Assembly (NCBI RefSeq): GCF_963169125.1
Contig: NC_084797.1
Location: forward strand, 86,831,868-86,895,867
From: Humulus lupulus
Lineage: Eukaryota > Streptophyta > Magnoliopsida > Rosales > Cannabaceae
Direction of reading: 5' to 3'
Length of the DNA stretch: 64,000 bases
Every line of letters begins with the position of its first letter. Position 1 is the stretch's first letter. The translations under genes and the position numbers were made by a program. Of this stretch, positions 35,389 through 47,309 are shown piece after piece. The notes under the pieces are model-generated. The model saw nothing but the letters and a program-made list of their open reading frames with translations. It ran no database searches and was not told the DNA's origin.

Positions 35389-37660
35389 TGTAACGCCCTA
35401 GGTAACAAAGACCGTTACACTGTGTGTTTAGAATAGTGCAAGACTTGCTAATCAAGTCATTTAAACAAATTGTGAATCGAAAGGCATCAACTGATTAGGA
35501 ATAAAAGATTTTGGTCATAAATAAGTTATTTTCGTTAAAAATGGAAGTTTAACACATAGACTCTCAAAACAGGGTTTGGATGACTTATTTACAAAAATTC
35601 CAGAAGTTATAAACAACTCAAGCCACACTAATGGAAAAATACTCATTTTAGGTTTCTGTCCCTGTACAATCCCTCGACCATGGTGGCCGAGCAGCTGACA
35701 ATGTACACCTCGCCCCCAGAGCTCTCCAACTCATGGTTGAATCTACATACCCTTGCTCTTACCTACACCACGTAGCACCCGTGAGCCGAGGCCCAGGAAG
35801 AAAACATAATATATAGCATGATTAATTTCAATAACCAAGCATATCACAACTCATAACCAAGTAATCAGCAATTCACAACATTCACCTATTCAATGAATAC
35901 AATCGAAAAACTAGCAATTTGTCATTCAGATAGTCAACATATCATATTTATCAAGTTACAACAACAATCATGATCATAATCAACAATTCATTTCAATCAT
36001 TAAACAATATTTAGGGTCGGCACCCTTAGGTCGCTCCCTCTGTTTAACCCACTGTCTTCAACTCACTTAGGCCGCCCCCAGTGTAATACCCACTGACTCC
36101 GGCCAGCTTAACCGAGCTCAGTGATTAATAAGCTATCCTCGGCTACCAGTGTCCGAGCCGCGCCATGTGCACAAATATTGTTTACGGTACCCTTAGGCCG
36201 TTTATCATATGTCCCATGGCATAATACCGTCTATGACATCACATACAGCTATAGGGAGCTGTTAATCCAATCACAATCACATAATAATTCATACAAATTT
36301 AGGGAACACTTAGTCCCAACCTAAGCACATAATCGGGTGCAGTTTTCTTACCTCTTTTTCGAGCGAGAAACACTTTACGAATGACCCTTGAGAGTGATCG
36401 ATCTTTTTCCCTTAGCGGTCACCTAACCAAATATGGAATCCAATTAATGAAAATGCCAATAAATGAGTCTTAACCTAAACATCACTCTCGGGACCCCGAA
36501 TTGTACGCAAACGGTGAGTAGATTCGATCCCGATCCTTAAGGATTGAAACCCCGAGCCCAAAACCCTTAAAAACACCCAAAATATGCATCTGAGAAAACA
36601 GGGTAGCGCTACACCACCTAGCGCCCCAGCGCTACAACCAGGGACATTTTTCCCTGGCTAGCGCTGTAGCGCTACCCTCTGGGCGCTACAGCGCTAGGAC
36701 CAGGCAAACATGGCCCTGTTTCTTCTTCCTTCGAGTTTTCCATTTTCTACCTGTTTCAAAAGCTTCCAAATACCATTTAAACTCCCAAATGAACCCAAAT
36801 ACCACCTATACTAGTCCTAGGCATCATAACCTACCCAAACTTTGCAAAAAACCCCATTGAATTCTCTATTTTCAAACCCAAAATCCCAACTAAACTCAGT
36901 AACAAAACAGAGCAGAAAACCAGAGTTCTAGTGGTTGGAATCTTACCTCAAGCTCGGTATGAACTCCTCTTCAATGATGGAACAATGCCGTAGATCCCGA
37001 ACACTTGATTCCCCACCTTAATTCCTCAAAAGAAGCTTCAAAATTGAAGAAGAAAAATGTAGAAAATGGTGAACGGTGGAGGCAAAAGATAATGCTCTGT
37101 TTTCTCCTACAACCTTCTACTATTTTCCATCCTAAATATTGATATATATCCTTAAAGGTAAAATGACCTAAATTCCCTCAAGCTAAATTAAAATCTTTAA
37201 CAGCCACCAAGGGCAAAATGACCTAATTCTCATTATTCTCAATATTCTTAAATACCAACAATTCATATCCCGTTACCCCTTAACTCCCGGCAACGTTCTA
37301 ATCACCAAATTACCCCGAGACTCACCCTGAGCCCCGAACTTAACCATGTTATGACAAAACCGCTAACTAATACTTAACGATCCTCTCATGACCAAAAGCT
37401 CGAACAAATCCACATTATAATGTGGCCTAAACAATAACTACCAATATACAAATAATTATACAATTATGCCCTGAACGGCCAAATTACCAAAATGCACCCA
37501 TATAAAAATATATACCCATATGCATGCATTCACCATCATATAATAATATGATCCACATAAATGTGCGTATAACCTTATAATAGCACAAATAATCAATTAT
37601 GGCCCTCTCGGCCTCGTAATCAAGGTCCTAAACTTTATTAGGAAATGTGGGGTCGTTACA
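35389..37660 (-). repeat. Tk-2 5' LTR (right)
   Basis: Starts tgtaacgccctagg and ends tggggtcgttaca, about 2272 bp. The first 31 bases (35389-35419) form a palindrome with perfect 7-base ends, tgtaacg and cgttaca. Confidence 0.9.
36658..36697. repeat. Perfect inverted repeat in the Tk-2 right LTR
   Basis: Arms ctagcgctgtagcgc (36658-36672) and gcgctacagcgctag (36683-36697) with a 10-base loop. More agcgct copies lie just to the left (36604-36632). Confidence 0.9.
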
Positions 37661-37665
37661 GTTAG

Positions 37666-38560
37666 TGTGTGAGTTTCATGATGTATTTCCAGTAGACCTG
37701 CCAGGATTGCCACCACACTGAGAGATTGAATTTGTCATAGAGATGGCACTAAGAGCAGAACCAGTATCGAAGACACCTTATAGAATGGCGCCAGTAGAGT
37801 TAAAGTAACAGAAGATTCAGTTATAGGAATTACTAGATCTAGGATTTATTAGACCCAGCTTTTCACTGTGGGGAACTCTAGTGTTGTTTGTCAAGGAAAA
37901 GGATGGGTCCTTTAAAATATGCATTGATTATCGAGAGCTCAATAAGCTAACTATTAAGCATAAGTATCCACTGCCCAGGATTGAAGATTTGTTCGACTAG
38001 TTACAAGGGAATATGGTATTTCCAAGAATGATCTTCGGTTTTGCTACCATCAATTAAAGATTAACGAGGAGGAAATACCAAAAATCGCGTTCTGTATGAG
38101 GTATGGACACTATGAATTCTTGGTCATGTCTTTTGGATTAACCAATGCCCAAGCAGCCTTCATGGATTTGATGAATAGGGTATTCAGGGATTATTTGGAT
38201 AAGTTTGTAATCGTATTCATTTATGATATATTGGTGTACTCCCAATCATAGATAGAACATGAACAACATCTTCGTATGGTACTATAGCGGTTGAGGGAGC
38301 ATAAGCTATATGCTAAGTTAAGTAAATGTGAATTCTTGTTATCCAAGTAAAATTTCTTTGCCATATTGTGAGTAAGGAAGGGATTCTGGTGGACCCAAGT
38401 AAGATAGAGGTAGTAAGAGATTGGCCGAGACTGAGTAGTGTACCAGAGGTGAAAAGCTTCTTGGGGTTAGAAGGGTACTATCGACGATTCCTTGAGGGAT
38501 TCTCATGGATAGCAACACCATTAACTTAGCTGACACATAAGAAGACGAAGTATGTCTTGA
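37666..38560 (+). pseudogene. Tk-1 reverse transcriptase
   Basis: Continues Tk-1 pol after Tk-2. Readable blocks are [52 protein letters not shown] and then the catalytic box at 38216-38227. That box reads FIYD instead of FIDD, so one of the two catalytic Asp residues is lost. Several stops are present (for example near 37806 and 37998). Confidence 0.85.
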
Positions 38561-38995
38561 CAGATAAATGTGAGAACAGTTTCAAGGACTTGAAGTGGCG
38601 ACTAATCACCGCTCTGGTATTGAGTCTTCCATCAGACAAGGAGAAGTTTATTGTCTAGTGTGATTCTTCGATGCAGGGTTTGGCTTGTGTAATAATGCAA
38701 GCTAGGAAGGTGATAGCCTACGCATCGAGACATCTGAAGGAGTATGAGTAGAGGCATCCCACTCATGATCTAGAGCTAGCAGCGGTGGTATTTGCACTGA
38801 AGGTTTGGAGGCACTACCTTTATGGAGAGAAGTGTGAAATATACACTAACCATAAAAGTTTAAAGTATTTCTTTACTGAAAGGATTTGAATATGCCCCAA
38901 AGACATTGGCTATGGTTGGTAAAGGACTACGATTGTGAGATTTTGTACCACTTAGAAATGCCTAACATGGTGGCCGACGCATTGAGTCAGAAGGA
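38561..38995 (+). pseudogene. Tk-1 RNase H
   Basis: Blocks [47 protein letters not shown] and [11 protein letters not shown] are in order, ending with a VADALSQK motif near 38970-38990. TNHKSL replaces the usual TDHKSL, changing a catalytic Asp. Stops at about 38655 and 38750 also break the frame. Confidence 0.8.
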
Positions 38996-39019
38996 CCAGG
39001 GCAGTTGTTTAACTCAAGA

Positions 39020-40165
39020 CAAATATCATAAAAGCTAGCTGAAGAAATGACGAGAGTAGGAATTGAGTTGGTAGTTCGTCAGCTAGATAACATTACTCGT
39101 CATTCCACAATCCTTGACAGAATTAGAGAAGCATAGAAGGAGGATCCTCAGTTGAGGAAACACAGGGAGGATGTCTTAGCGGGACTAGCTAGAGACTTCT
39201 CTATTTCAGAGTTAGATCTATTGAGGTATAAAAATTAGATTTGCGTTGTAATGGATTCTGGTATCTGGCGAGAGATTCTGGATGAGTCTCATACCACTCC
39301 TTATTCGATACATTCGTGTTCGACGAAGATGTACCAAGATCTAAAAACTGCATATTGGTTATGAGGAATGAAGAAGGACGTAGTGGATTATGTGGCCAAG
39401 TGTTTAACCTGTCAGCTAGTGAAGGCTGAACATCAAAGGCCAGCAGAGTTGTTGTAGCCTTTAGGGATTCCTGAGTGGAAGTGGGAGGATATTACCATGG
39501 ACTTCGTGGTTGGATTGTCGAGAACAGTGGGACAACGTGATTCTGTGTGGGTGATTGTGGATAGGTACACAAAATCAGCCCACTTCTTGCCTGTTAGAAT
39601 AACTTTTATGATGGAGAAGTACGTTGAGTTGTATATGAGGGAGATCGTGCGTCTCCATGGGGCTCTGAGATCGGTAGTGTTTGACAGGGACCCCACCTTC
39701 AACTCTATTTTTGGGAGAGCCTACAAAAGGCTATGGGCACGTAATTGAGATTCAGTACAACTTATCATCCTCAGATGAATGGATAGTCTGAGAGGATGAT
39801 TTAGATACTATTTAATATGTTATGGGCCAGTGTGCTAGATTTCGGGGGACCTTGTTGTAAGTATCTCCCTTTGATTGATTTTTCTTATAATAACAGTTAT
39901 CAGGCGACTATCGGAGTGGCTCCTTATGAAATGTTGTATGGGAGGAAGTGTAGATTGCCCATTCATTGGGATGAGATGGGTGAAAGGAATTACATAGGTC
40001 ATGAGGCCTTTCAGAGGACTAACGAGGGAATTGAGAAGATTAGAGCTCGGATGCTCGCCTCCTAGAATAGACATAAGAGTTACTCAGACTTGAAATGTAG
40101 GAGTGTAGAGTTTCGGGTTGGTCATAATGTGTTGCTCATAGTTTCTCCTTTGAGATGAGTAAAAT
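39020..40165 (+). pseudogene. Tk-1 integrase
   Basis: Zinc-domain part near 39360-39420 (DYVAKCLTCQLVKAEH). Core follows at 39497-39748 with DFVVGL (first Asp) and VVFDRDPTF (second Asp). SYNNSYQATIGVAPYEMLYG follows at 39880-39960. The Glu of the triad falls in a frameshifted piece near 39770 (PQMNGQSER-like). Stops near 39458 and 40063 are present. Confidence 0.8.
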
Positions 40166-40173
40166 GATTTGGA

Positions 40174-40515
40174 GTGAAAGGAAAGGTATGTCCTCGGTTT
40201 GTTCGCACCTTTGAGATCCTCAAACGATTTGGAGAGGTGGAATACAAATTAGCTATGCCTCAAGCTTTATCAGGGGTTCACAACATATTTCATGTCTCTA
40301 TGATTCGGAAGTATGTATTAGATCCTACACATATGTTGAGTTATGAAAACCTGGAGTTGGATCAAGATTTGTCATATGAGGAGAAACTGATTCAGATCCT
40401 AGACCAGAAGGACAAAGTCTCACGGAACAAGACCATTGCCTTAGTGAAAGTGTTGTGGAGAAACAACAAGGTGGAAGAGGCAACTTGGGAGCTTGAATAT
40501 GATATACGGGATTGA
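40174..40515 (+). pseudogene. Tk-1 integrase C-terminus with chromodomain
   Basis: Open for 113 codons: PRFVRTFEILKRFGEVEYKL, then SGVHNIFHVSMIRKYV, then a C-terminal segment (QILDQKDKVSRNKTIALVKV, LWRNNKVEEATWELE) that matches plant chromovirus chromodomains. Chromodomains are thought to steer integration to particular chromatin. The TGA stop is the start of the 3' LTR (TGACATCCC), so the coding end and the LTR overlap. Confidence 0.8.
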
Positions 40516-41147
40516 CATCCCAAATTTGCTAATAAGGCTTGGTGCCTGGATTAGTGTGTCAGGAGTGAAATAATAGATTTAATTGTATTATTACGTGATT
40601 AATCATGATATATGTGTATCAGTGTTTGATTGCTTGAGTTATGATATAATGTGAATAAATATGCATGTGTTAGGTGATTAAATATGCATGTGGGCCCGTT
40701 CTGGTTATTTAGGGCATGTTTGCAATTTTGCCCGTTGAGGGCATAAATGTAATTATGTATGTATTCTGATTGAGACCACAATATTGTGGAGATATATTTG
40801 AGAAGTGTGATCTGAGGCGGTAATAGGGAGCAGATTAGTGGAGTAATCACAATGGGGTCAAATACCTGGCTCGGGGTGAGCTTAGGGGTATTTTGGAGAG
40901 TTAGCACATGTTCGCGATTACTAGGTAACGGGTAGTTATTTAGCTGCTATTTGGGAATGTCGGGATTAATTGGGGATTTATAGGAATACTCGAGGAATTA
41001 GCGGGAATGTGGAAAATGATAGATTTTCCCTTGGTGGCATTATAAGGCTAGAATGGATCTAAGGGGCGCTTTGTTCATTTTGGGTGACAAGGGATAGACT
41101 TGGGGAAGCTTTGAGATGTAGTCAGGCACACTTAGCCTCTGAGCCTC

Positions 41148-41150
<3 letters not shown>

Positions 41151-41195
<45 letters not shown>
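41151..41195. repeat. (CT)n microsatellite
   Basis: About 22 uninterrupted CT units in the Tk-1 3' LTR. The matching place in the 5' LTR (10818-10850) has only short broken CT runs, so the tract expanded after insertion or shrank in the other copy. Confidence 0.95.
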
Positions 41196-41198
<3 letters not shown>

Positions 41199-42255
41199 TC
41201 TCTCCCTCTCTCTTCCTTAGGCTTGGTTGATCATCCTTCTTTCTGAATTTCTCGTGGAAAAGGGCTTTGGAATTAAAGGGAATTGATGTTTGGAAGTGGT
41301 TAACAACAACTGAGGGTCAAAATAATCAGCGAGGTAAGGTTTAGAACATTCTTTAGCCATGAATTTCTCTAGTTAAGTTTGAAGTTTAGCAGAGTTTTAG
41401 ACTTAGGTTTGGTTTTCATTTGAACTAGGGATTTCGATGGTTTTTCGAGGTGTTTATACTGCTTGTAATGTGTTCTTTATAGTTTTAAACTCAATTGGGA
41501 CCTTGGTGTAAGTTTGTGGTTGTGGATTGGTGATTCTGGCTCGAGAAAACGTAAGGGAATTCTTGGTTTTGGAGCTCGAGCCGCGGCCCGTGTGCGTGAA
41601 AGGGGCTTGGATATTCTCTAAAATCGCCCAGGCACCGCATCGCAGATTGGAGCATGTTGCGGACCACGTCCCCCAGGAGAGAGCCTTGGGATCTTTGACT
41701 TATAGCGCGCCGCGGCTCAAATTATAGAAAATAGAAAAACAGGTTTTTGGGCTAGGGAACTCAAAGTTAGAGGCTCGGAAAGGATCCTACTACCCTATTT
41801 AGTATAATTATATGTCCCGGAGACTATTATATTGTTCCAAAGGCTTTTAATTGATTTAGATTATGATGGATATTTACTATTACGTTGTAGCTAGGTTTTA
41901 CTGCTAAGGCTCGGGGTTAGGGATCGTGCCCGGGATCGCGTGGTACTGTCAGCTTGGGACCTAGGTAAGAAAATTTTTTGTGCCCGTAGACAATGCATGG
42001 CCCGATTATCTGTGTTTAGTGTCATGTATGAATGTTGGTAATTGTTATGTCATGTTTATGTGTTTATGAATGATCGGAAAAGGCTGAAATCAACAAGGGC
42101 CTGAAACGAAAATAAGCATGTTGAATGCAGACCTCCATGGCATGGTCATCTAGGGTGTTGTACTCACCTGCTCGGTGAAGACCGTGAACCTGGTGCCTGG
42201 TAAAGCACCTTAATGGGCTTAGACCGTTATTTGAATTATTTGTTATATCTATTTA

Positions 42256-44555
42256 TGTAACCCCTGGTTAGACAAGATCGTTACACTATGTGTTTGAAAT
42301 AGTGCCTAACTCTCTAAGCGAGTCATTTGGACTTCAATTTGTAATTAAAGACTATGTCAAGAATAGGTATTAAAAAGTTTGGTCAACAAAGTTATTATTT
42401 TTCATTAAAAGTATTAAGTTGATACACAAGATCCCAAAAAATGGTTACAGCCTTATAAAAGACAAATGGAGTACAAATTAGCCGTCCTAAGCGACAAAAC
42501 ATGGTTCAACCCTAGTTCCTCCTAGGTTGTCCCAGCCGTGGCATTCGAGTAGGCTGCATATGTACACACCTTCCCTGAAGCTCCTTAACTCACGGCTGGT
42601 CCGGCTATCCCTTTCCTTTACTTGCACCACATAGCACCCATGAGCCAAGGCTCAGCAAGAAAACTTAAAGCAACAGGCACATATAAGCAACAGTATATAA
42701 ACAGTAGACTTAGATCAATTAGGATATACGCAATAAACAAAGCGGTGATAATCTGCTCGGTCAAACACATAATAAAATTTACAACAATCAATATAGTTAG
42801 TAAAATACAATCATCACTTCTATTTATTTGTATAACGTTCAGGCCAAGTCCTATAGTCTTATAGCCGACCCCGACAAGCTTAGACCGGGCTGCGTTCCGC
42901 ACACTTGCAATTAGCCCCCAGCGCCTTTAGGCCAATCTTCATAATAGATATAATTACAAATATACATTGGAAAACAAGACATCGGAGGCACCATATAGAA
43001 GCATGCCCTACCAATATTCTCAACACAGTTAAAACCATATTCTCACATATAGTCATAGTCATATTTATTAACAGGGGTCGGAGCCCCAATCAAAACCCAG
43101 GTATAGTTTTCTTACCTCGTGTCCTGAGCTGAAGGTGTGAGGTGCTCCCGAGCATGATCCTCAATCCCAAGCCTTAAAGGTTAACATAGTCAAAAAGCGA
43201 TAATGGATCACCATTAAAACCTAAACCAATTAAAATCTTCAGAATAACACACTAGCATCCGGGACCTCAAATTATACTAATTCGGGTAGTAGAATCCTAC
43301 CTGAGCACTTAGGTTTGAGTTCTCGAGCCTAAAAACATGATTTGGCTATCTCTCTCAATTAGAGTCGCGGCCCCAGGCCTAAGGACCTTGACACGCTACA
43401 ATTCAAAGAGCCCCAAGGCTGTCTCTTCTAGGAGACACGGGCCGCGACGCGGCCTAACCTACGCCGTGGCGCTTGGGAAACTTCAGGGAACCCCAAGGCC
43501 TTCTCGCACACATGGGTCGTGGTGCCTGAAGAATAGGGTCGTGACTCAAGCCCAAAACCTAGAAATCTCCAATGTTTCCCCTACGTTTTTCCAAGCTAAA
43601 ACAATATGAATTCACCCCAAATATAAACTAAACCTAGAATTAAGCCTCTACTCCTCAATCCTACACCCAAAGCAGTACCGCCATCCCAACTACCAAACAA
43701 AAACTCTAACACAAATTCAGAATCAGAAATTCAACCTCTCACTATAACTAAACAGAAAATTCAGAAGAGCTTCAAGAATTTACCTTACCTTAGTTGATTC
43801 TCTCCGACCTCAGCCTACCATAACCCCAATCTTAGCTCTAATTCCCCAGCTATCACCTCAAGAATTCAAGGAATCCTCACCACTTCAAGGGAAAAGACAA
43901 AGCTGAGAGAGAGAAAAAGGGAGGTTGAGTGTATTTGTTCTAATCTTATTTCCTTAAGCTTCTACAGCCTACTAGTGCCTAAGGCCAAGTCCACTCTTTG
44001 GACACAAGACCACTATGCCCGTTATGCATAGCTTATTCTTTAATGGCCCCACGGGAAAAACAGTCATTAGCCACATTTCCCGTTAATCCTTAAATTGTCT
44101 TATAAATTTCCAAATATATCCAGACATGCCCAATTAATATCCAAATAACTACTCGTTACCCGATAGATCCTGAATATTCACTATGTTTCCCAAAATACCC
44201 CTAGTCTCACCCCGAGCGTGGTATTTAACCCCATTGTGACTATTCTGTTATTCCGCTCACTACGATCACCTCAGACCCAACAACTAAAAAATATCTCCAC
44301 AATATTGTGGTCTCACTGATAACGCATACATAATACAAATATACCATCGACGGGTCAAAAATTACAAATATGCCCCAATTCCAAGAATGGGCCTACGTGC
44401 ATTTTTAATACACATAAACATTCACTATACCATATAAAACATTTATATCGCATAATCATACATATATTCCACTAATTTTACATATAAATCTTATTATGCC
44501 CTCCAAGTACCGTAATCAAGGCACTTAGCCTTAATAACAAAGTCAAGACGTTATA
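42256..44555 (-). repeat. Solo LTR S2, Tekay type
   Basis: Starts tgtaacccctgg and ends gacgttata (last bases changed from ttaca). It is flanked by perfect attta duplications at 42251-42255 and 44556-44560. It has a GC-rich module of gcgacgcggc type near 43360-43560. No interior sequence remains. Confidence 0.9.
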
Positions 44556-45299
44556 ATTTATGTTATGTGTTTATTGTGATAAACTGTTATATGCTATTTG
44601 TTTGGAGTTTCTTGTTGGGCCTTGGCTCACAGGTGCTCTATGGTGAAGGTAAGGGCAGCGGAAAGGCTGACCAAGCATGAGTTTGAGGGCATGGAGCGGC
44701 GTGTACATGTTTGGCCTATCTGGTCGCCACGACTGGGGTAGTTTTGAGGAATGTGCTATAAATAGTTTTGTCATCTAGGTCAACGTATAATAACTTTAGA
44801 GTTGTAAATATGTTTTAAACAATGTTTTGGGATCCCAATGTAACACTTTTACAGTTTTAATGAATGTCCAAACAATTTCTCTTAAGGTTTCATTAATTGA
44901 GTCTTCACTTTAATTTAATCGCATTTTTTGGGCTAAAACCTTGATTAACGAGCTAGTGGCACATTTTAAAATCACATGGTAATGACTCTAGGGTTGTAGG
45001 GTGTTACAACTATTGTTGCTACAATGGGTGAGGTTGTAAGAAGGAAACTCGCACAGGGACCCCACCATCCCTTGGAAGAGCTTCGTGGAGAGCGAAGTAG
45101 TCTTCTTTCCTACTCTCCCCGCATGGAGAGGCTCCAACTCCTCGAGGCTAGTAGGAGCAACAAGATCCTTTGGTCAATCCTCGTGTAGGAACTCAGCAAG
45201 GATTTTGAAGTCCTTGCTTCCCTCATCGATATGGGTGTTGTAGTACTCAACAACCCACTTATGCTTATTTAAGTCTTCCCCATCATAGTGTTCAAGGAG

Positions 45300-47250
45300 G
45301 ACTATTAATCGAGGTGCCCTAACTGAAGGGGAGTCACGCACCTTAGAAGGGTTTCTTTACCCTTCCTTGAGGATTCACCATCTTGAGGGGAGGAAACCTC
45401 GAGGTCAATGACCTCATCTGAGCCACCATCCTCAGGGTGAAGATCGGTGGAGCAGCTTCAGGGGTTGTTGGGGCCACTGGGTATGGAGTTGCAGCATCAG
45501 AGGGAGTGGACGCCATGGTTGACACCACCGCGAGATCAATCTAAGAGGGTCCCGACACTCTTTGACGTTCGACCTAACCAATTTGGACAAGGCCATGCTT
45601 TTTGCACAAAGGAAACAAACTGGTTAAATCCTCAGAAGGAAAGAAATGCAGTGAAAACAAATAAAAATGCATGACTAAATACAAATCTCCACGGGAGCCC
45701 CACAATGATCAGGCTCCTCCGAGTGAATAAAGGAATGAGCGAATTCATGGATGAGTTGACCCATCTCCTGCATAAGGTTGGTCTCATACTCAAAAAACCA
45801 AGTGGCGTGCATAGATGTCACCTCGTCGAATGGCACAAGACCTTGGGAGTGTCTCTTTCTCCTTATATTGCGGAGGAATAAGTCGATGAGGTCTTGATAG
45901 TCTTGATACTCGTCTTTGGATCACCGACGCCTCGAGATTTGCCCACACTCGATAAGCGAGGGAAAAAATTAAGAATGGTCGGGATTAGTTCCCTCCCCTA
46001 CGTGCTTATCATAATGAAGAACTATTGAGGATAACCTTAAGGCATGGAAGATAACTAGATCGCCGCCTTGAGCTCCACCTCGAACTCTTCATCTTCCTTT
46101 GCCTTTGCAGAGGCCTTGATGGCGAGAACGCTCTCTGCATGCTCCTCACGAAAGTGTTGCATGTATATAAATTGCGCATAGCCGCCATATAATCTGTGTG
46201 AGCCTCGCCTCGTGGCGTAATTCCTTCGAGTCCCGAAATCAGGTGAGGACAACCAGGCTTATACTCTACCCCTCCCGTAGTAGCCCACATTCAATAACGA
46301 GGAAGGTGAGATCCAACTCCTCGTCAAGGATAGTGTTCATTGCCTTAAACGTTTAGTCGAAGGAATGAATGAATTGTATACGATGATAGGGGCTTGAAAT
46401 GAGACGTTGTAAGATTAAGGATCATTTACGAGCGAGAAACTATTAGACGAAAATATGCGATGACAAAAGTGCTTACCAACTATAGCAAAGTCTAGGAGTA
46501 TGGTGGGATTGGTCCTCGTTAGGAAACCACTCACCTAGAAGAAATGATCCTTGTAGTCCCGAGCATGGTTCTCATTGCCACTCAAAGCCTTGTAACCTTT
46601 CCCTAGGATTTTGTGCTTCATCAGGGTGTAGTACCCATCCTGGTCCCCTTTCTTTTGGTACTAACGAAAGCTGTAGATGGACAGTATCTCAGCTGGGGAA
46701 GGTGTGGGCCAGTTTTTTCTCCCATACAGAATGTAATGCCTAGCCAGCACCCGATATTCATTCAGGGACAACTAGAAAGGGGCTATGCCAATGAACTTGA
46801 GGAAGTTGACATAGTACTGGTGCAATGGCAGGGTTGCGCCAGTTTGGAGATGAGAGGCATTCCAGGGCCCAAGTCTGTGGATACTCTCATGCGCCCTCTC
46901 GTTCTCATGAGACAAGTGCACCAACATCTCACGAGTATCCACCCCATAATGGTTGAGAATCTTCTCCAAAGCACCTCGGTGTTGAAGCGTGTTGGGGATT
47001 GCCTCAGCCTCGAACCCCGCGTGGTGTTGGGTTTTTCCATTGGCATCGGACTTGCATCGGCTTCTTTCTCCATGATGCCAATCGAAGGGGTCTTCTTGTA
47101 CTACGAGGGATTGACTACTACCAGCCACCTATTTCCCCTTCTCAAGGTGTTGCCCAGCTTCATGGGCCATCTGTAAGATCTCATCGTCGAAGGGGTAGAT
47201 CCCCTGTTTGTGTAGTTGATGGAGCTCCTCAGACATCTGAAACAACATAC
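45300..47250 (-). pseudogene. Antisense ORF remnant of a Tat-like element (Tat-3)
   Basis: On the minus strand near 46840-46620 the translation gives TLPLHQYYVNFLKFIGIAPF, a stop, then LSLNEYRVLA, HYILYGRKNWPTPSPAEILS and IYSF. This is the same domain type as exon 1 of the Tat-1 antisense ORF (PF04195-like), but from a clearly different subfamily. Downstream pieces at 46055-46252 (HFREEHAESVLAIKASAKAK) look like the coiled-coil part, and 45343-45528 is a Pro/Ala-rich tail. Many stops are present. Its strand implies an element running on the plus strand. Confidence 0.6.
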
Positions 47251-47309
47251 CAAGCAGTTAGTGCCTTGGCCCAAAGAATGATGGGTCAAAACAAGAATTC
47301 CTAAGGCTA

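Larger units (their letters stand above)
28365..37660 (-). mobile_element. Tk-2: Tekay-type element inserted in Tk-1 pol
   Basis: LTRs of about 2.3 kb at 28365-30683 and 35389-37660. An initiator-tRNA-type primer site sits inside the right LTR and a polypurine-like tract inside the left LTR, so it runs on the minus strand. It has perfect 5-base duplications gttag (28360-28364, 37661-37665). The 4.7 kb interior keeps only fragments of RT and integrase. The LTRs are much better preserved than the interior. Confidence 0.9.
10452..45008 (+). mobile_element. Tk-1: Tekay/Del-type chromovirus, heavily nested
   Basis: A plus-strand Ty3/gypsy element with LTRs of about 2.2 kb. It has an initiator-tRNA-type primer site, gag, protease, RT, RNase H, integrase and a C-terminal chromodomain whose stop codon is formed by the first bases of the 3' LTR. 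Many stops and a lost RT catalytic Asp show it is dead. Four later insertions lie inside the visible part (Tat-2, NC-1, Tk-2, S2), and Tat-1 interrupts the 5' LTR at 10452, so the first 270 bases or so of that LTR are off-window. It is the oldest layer of the first 45 kb. Confidence 0.85.
40513..45008 (+). repeat. Tk-1 3' LTR, split by S2
   Basis: 40513-42255 and 44556-45008 together give about 2.2 kb, starting tgacatcccaaatttgc and ending tagggtgttaca. The S2 insertion accounts for the gap. The sequence beyond 45008 is a different element. Confidence 0.85.

Noticed and set aside
46613..47176. 187-codon plus-strand frame
   Set aside because: The minus strand here carries the Tat-3 antisense domain; the plus frame has no recognisable feature.
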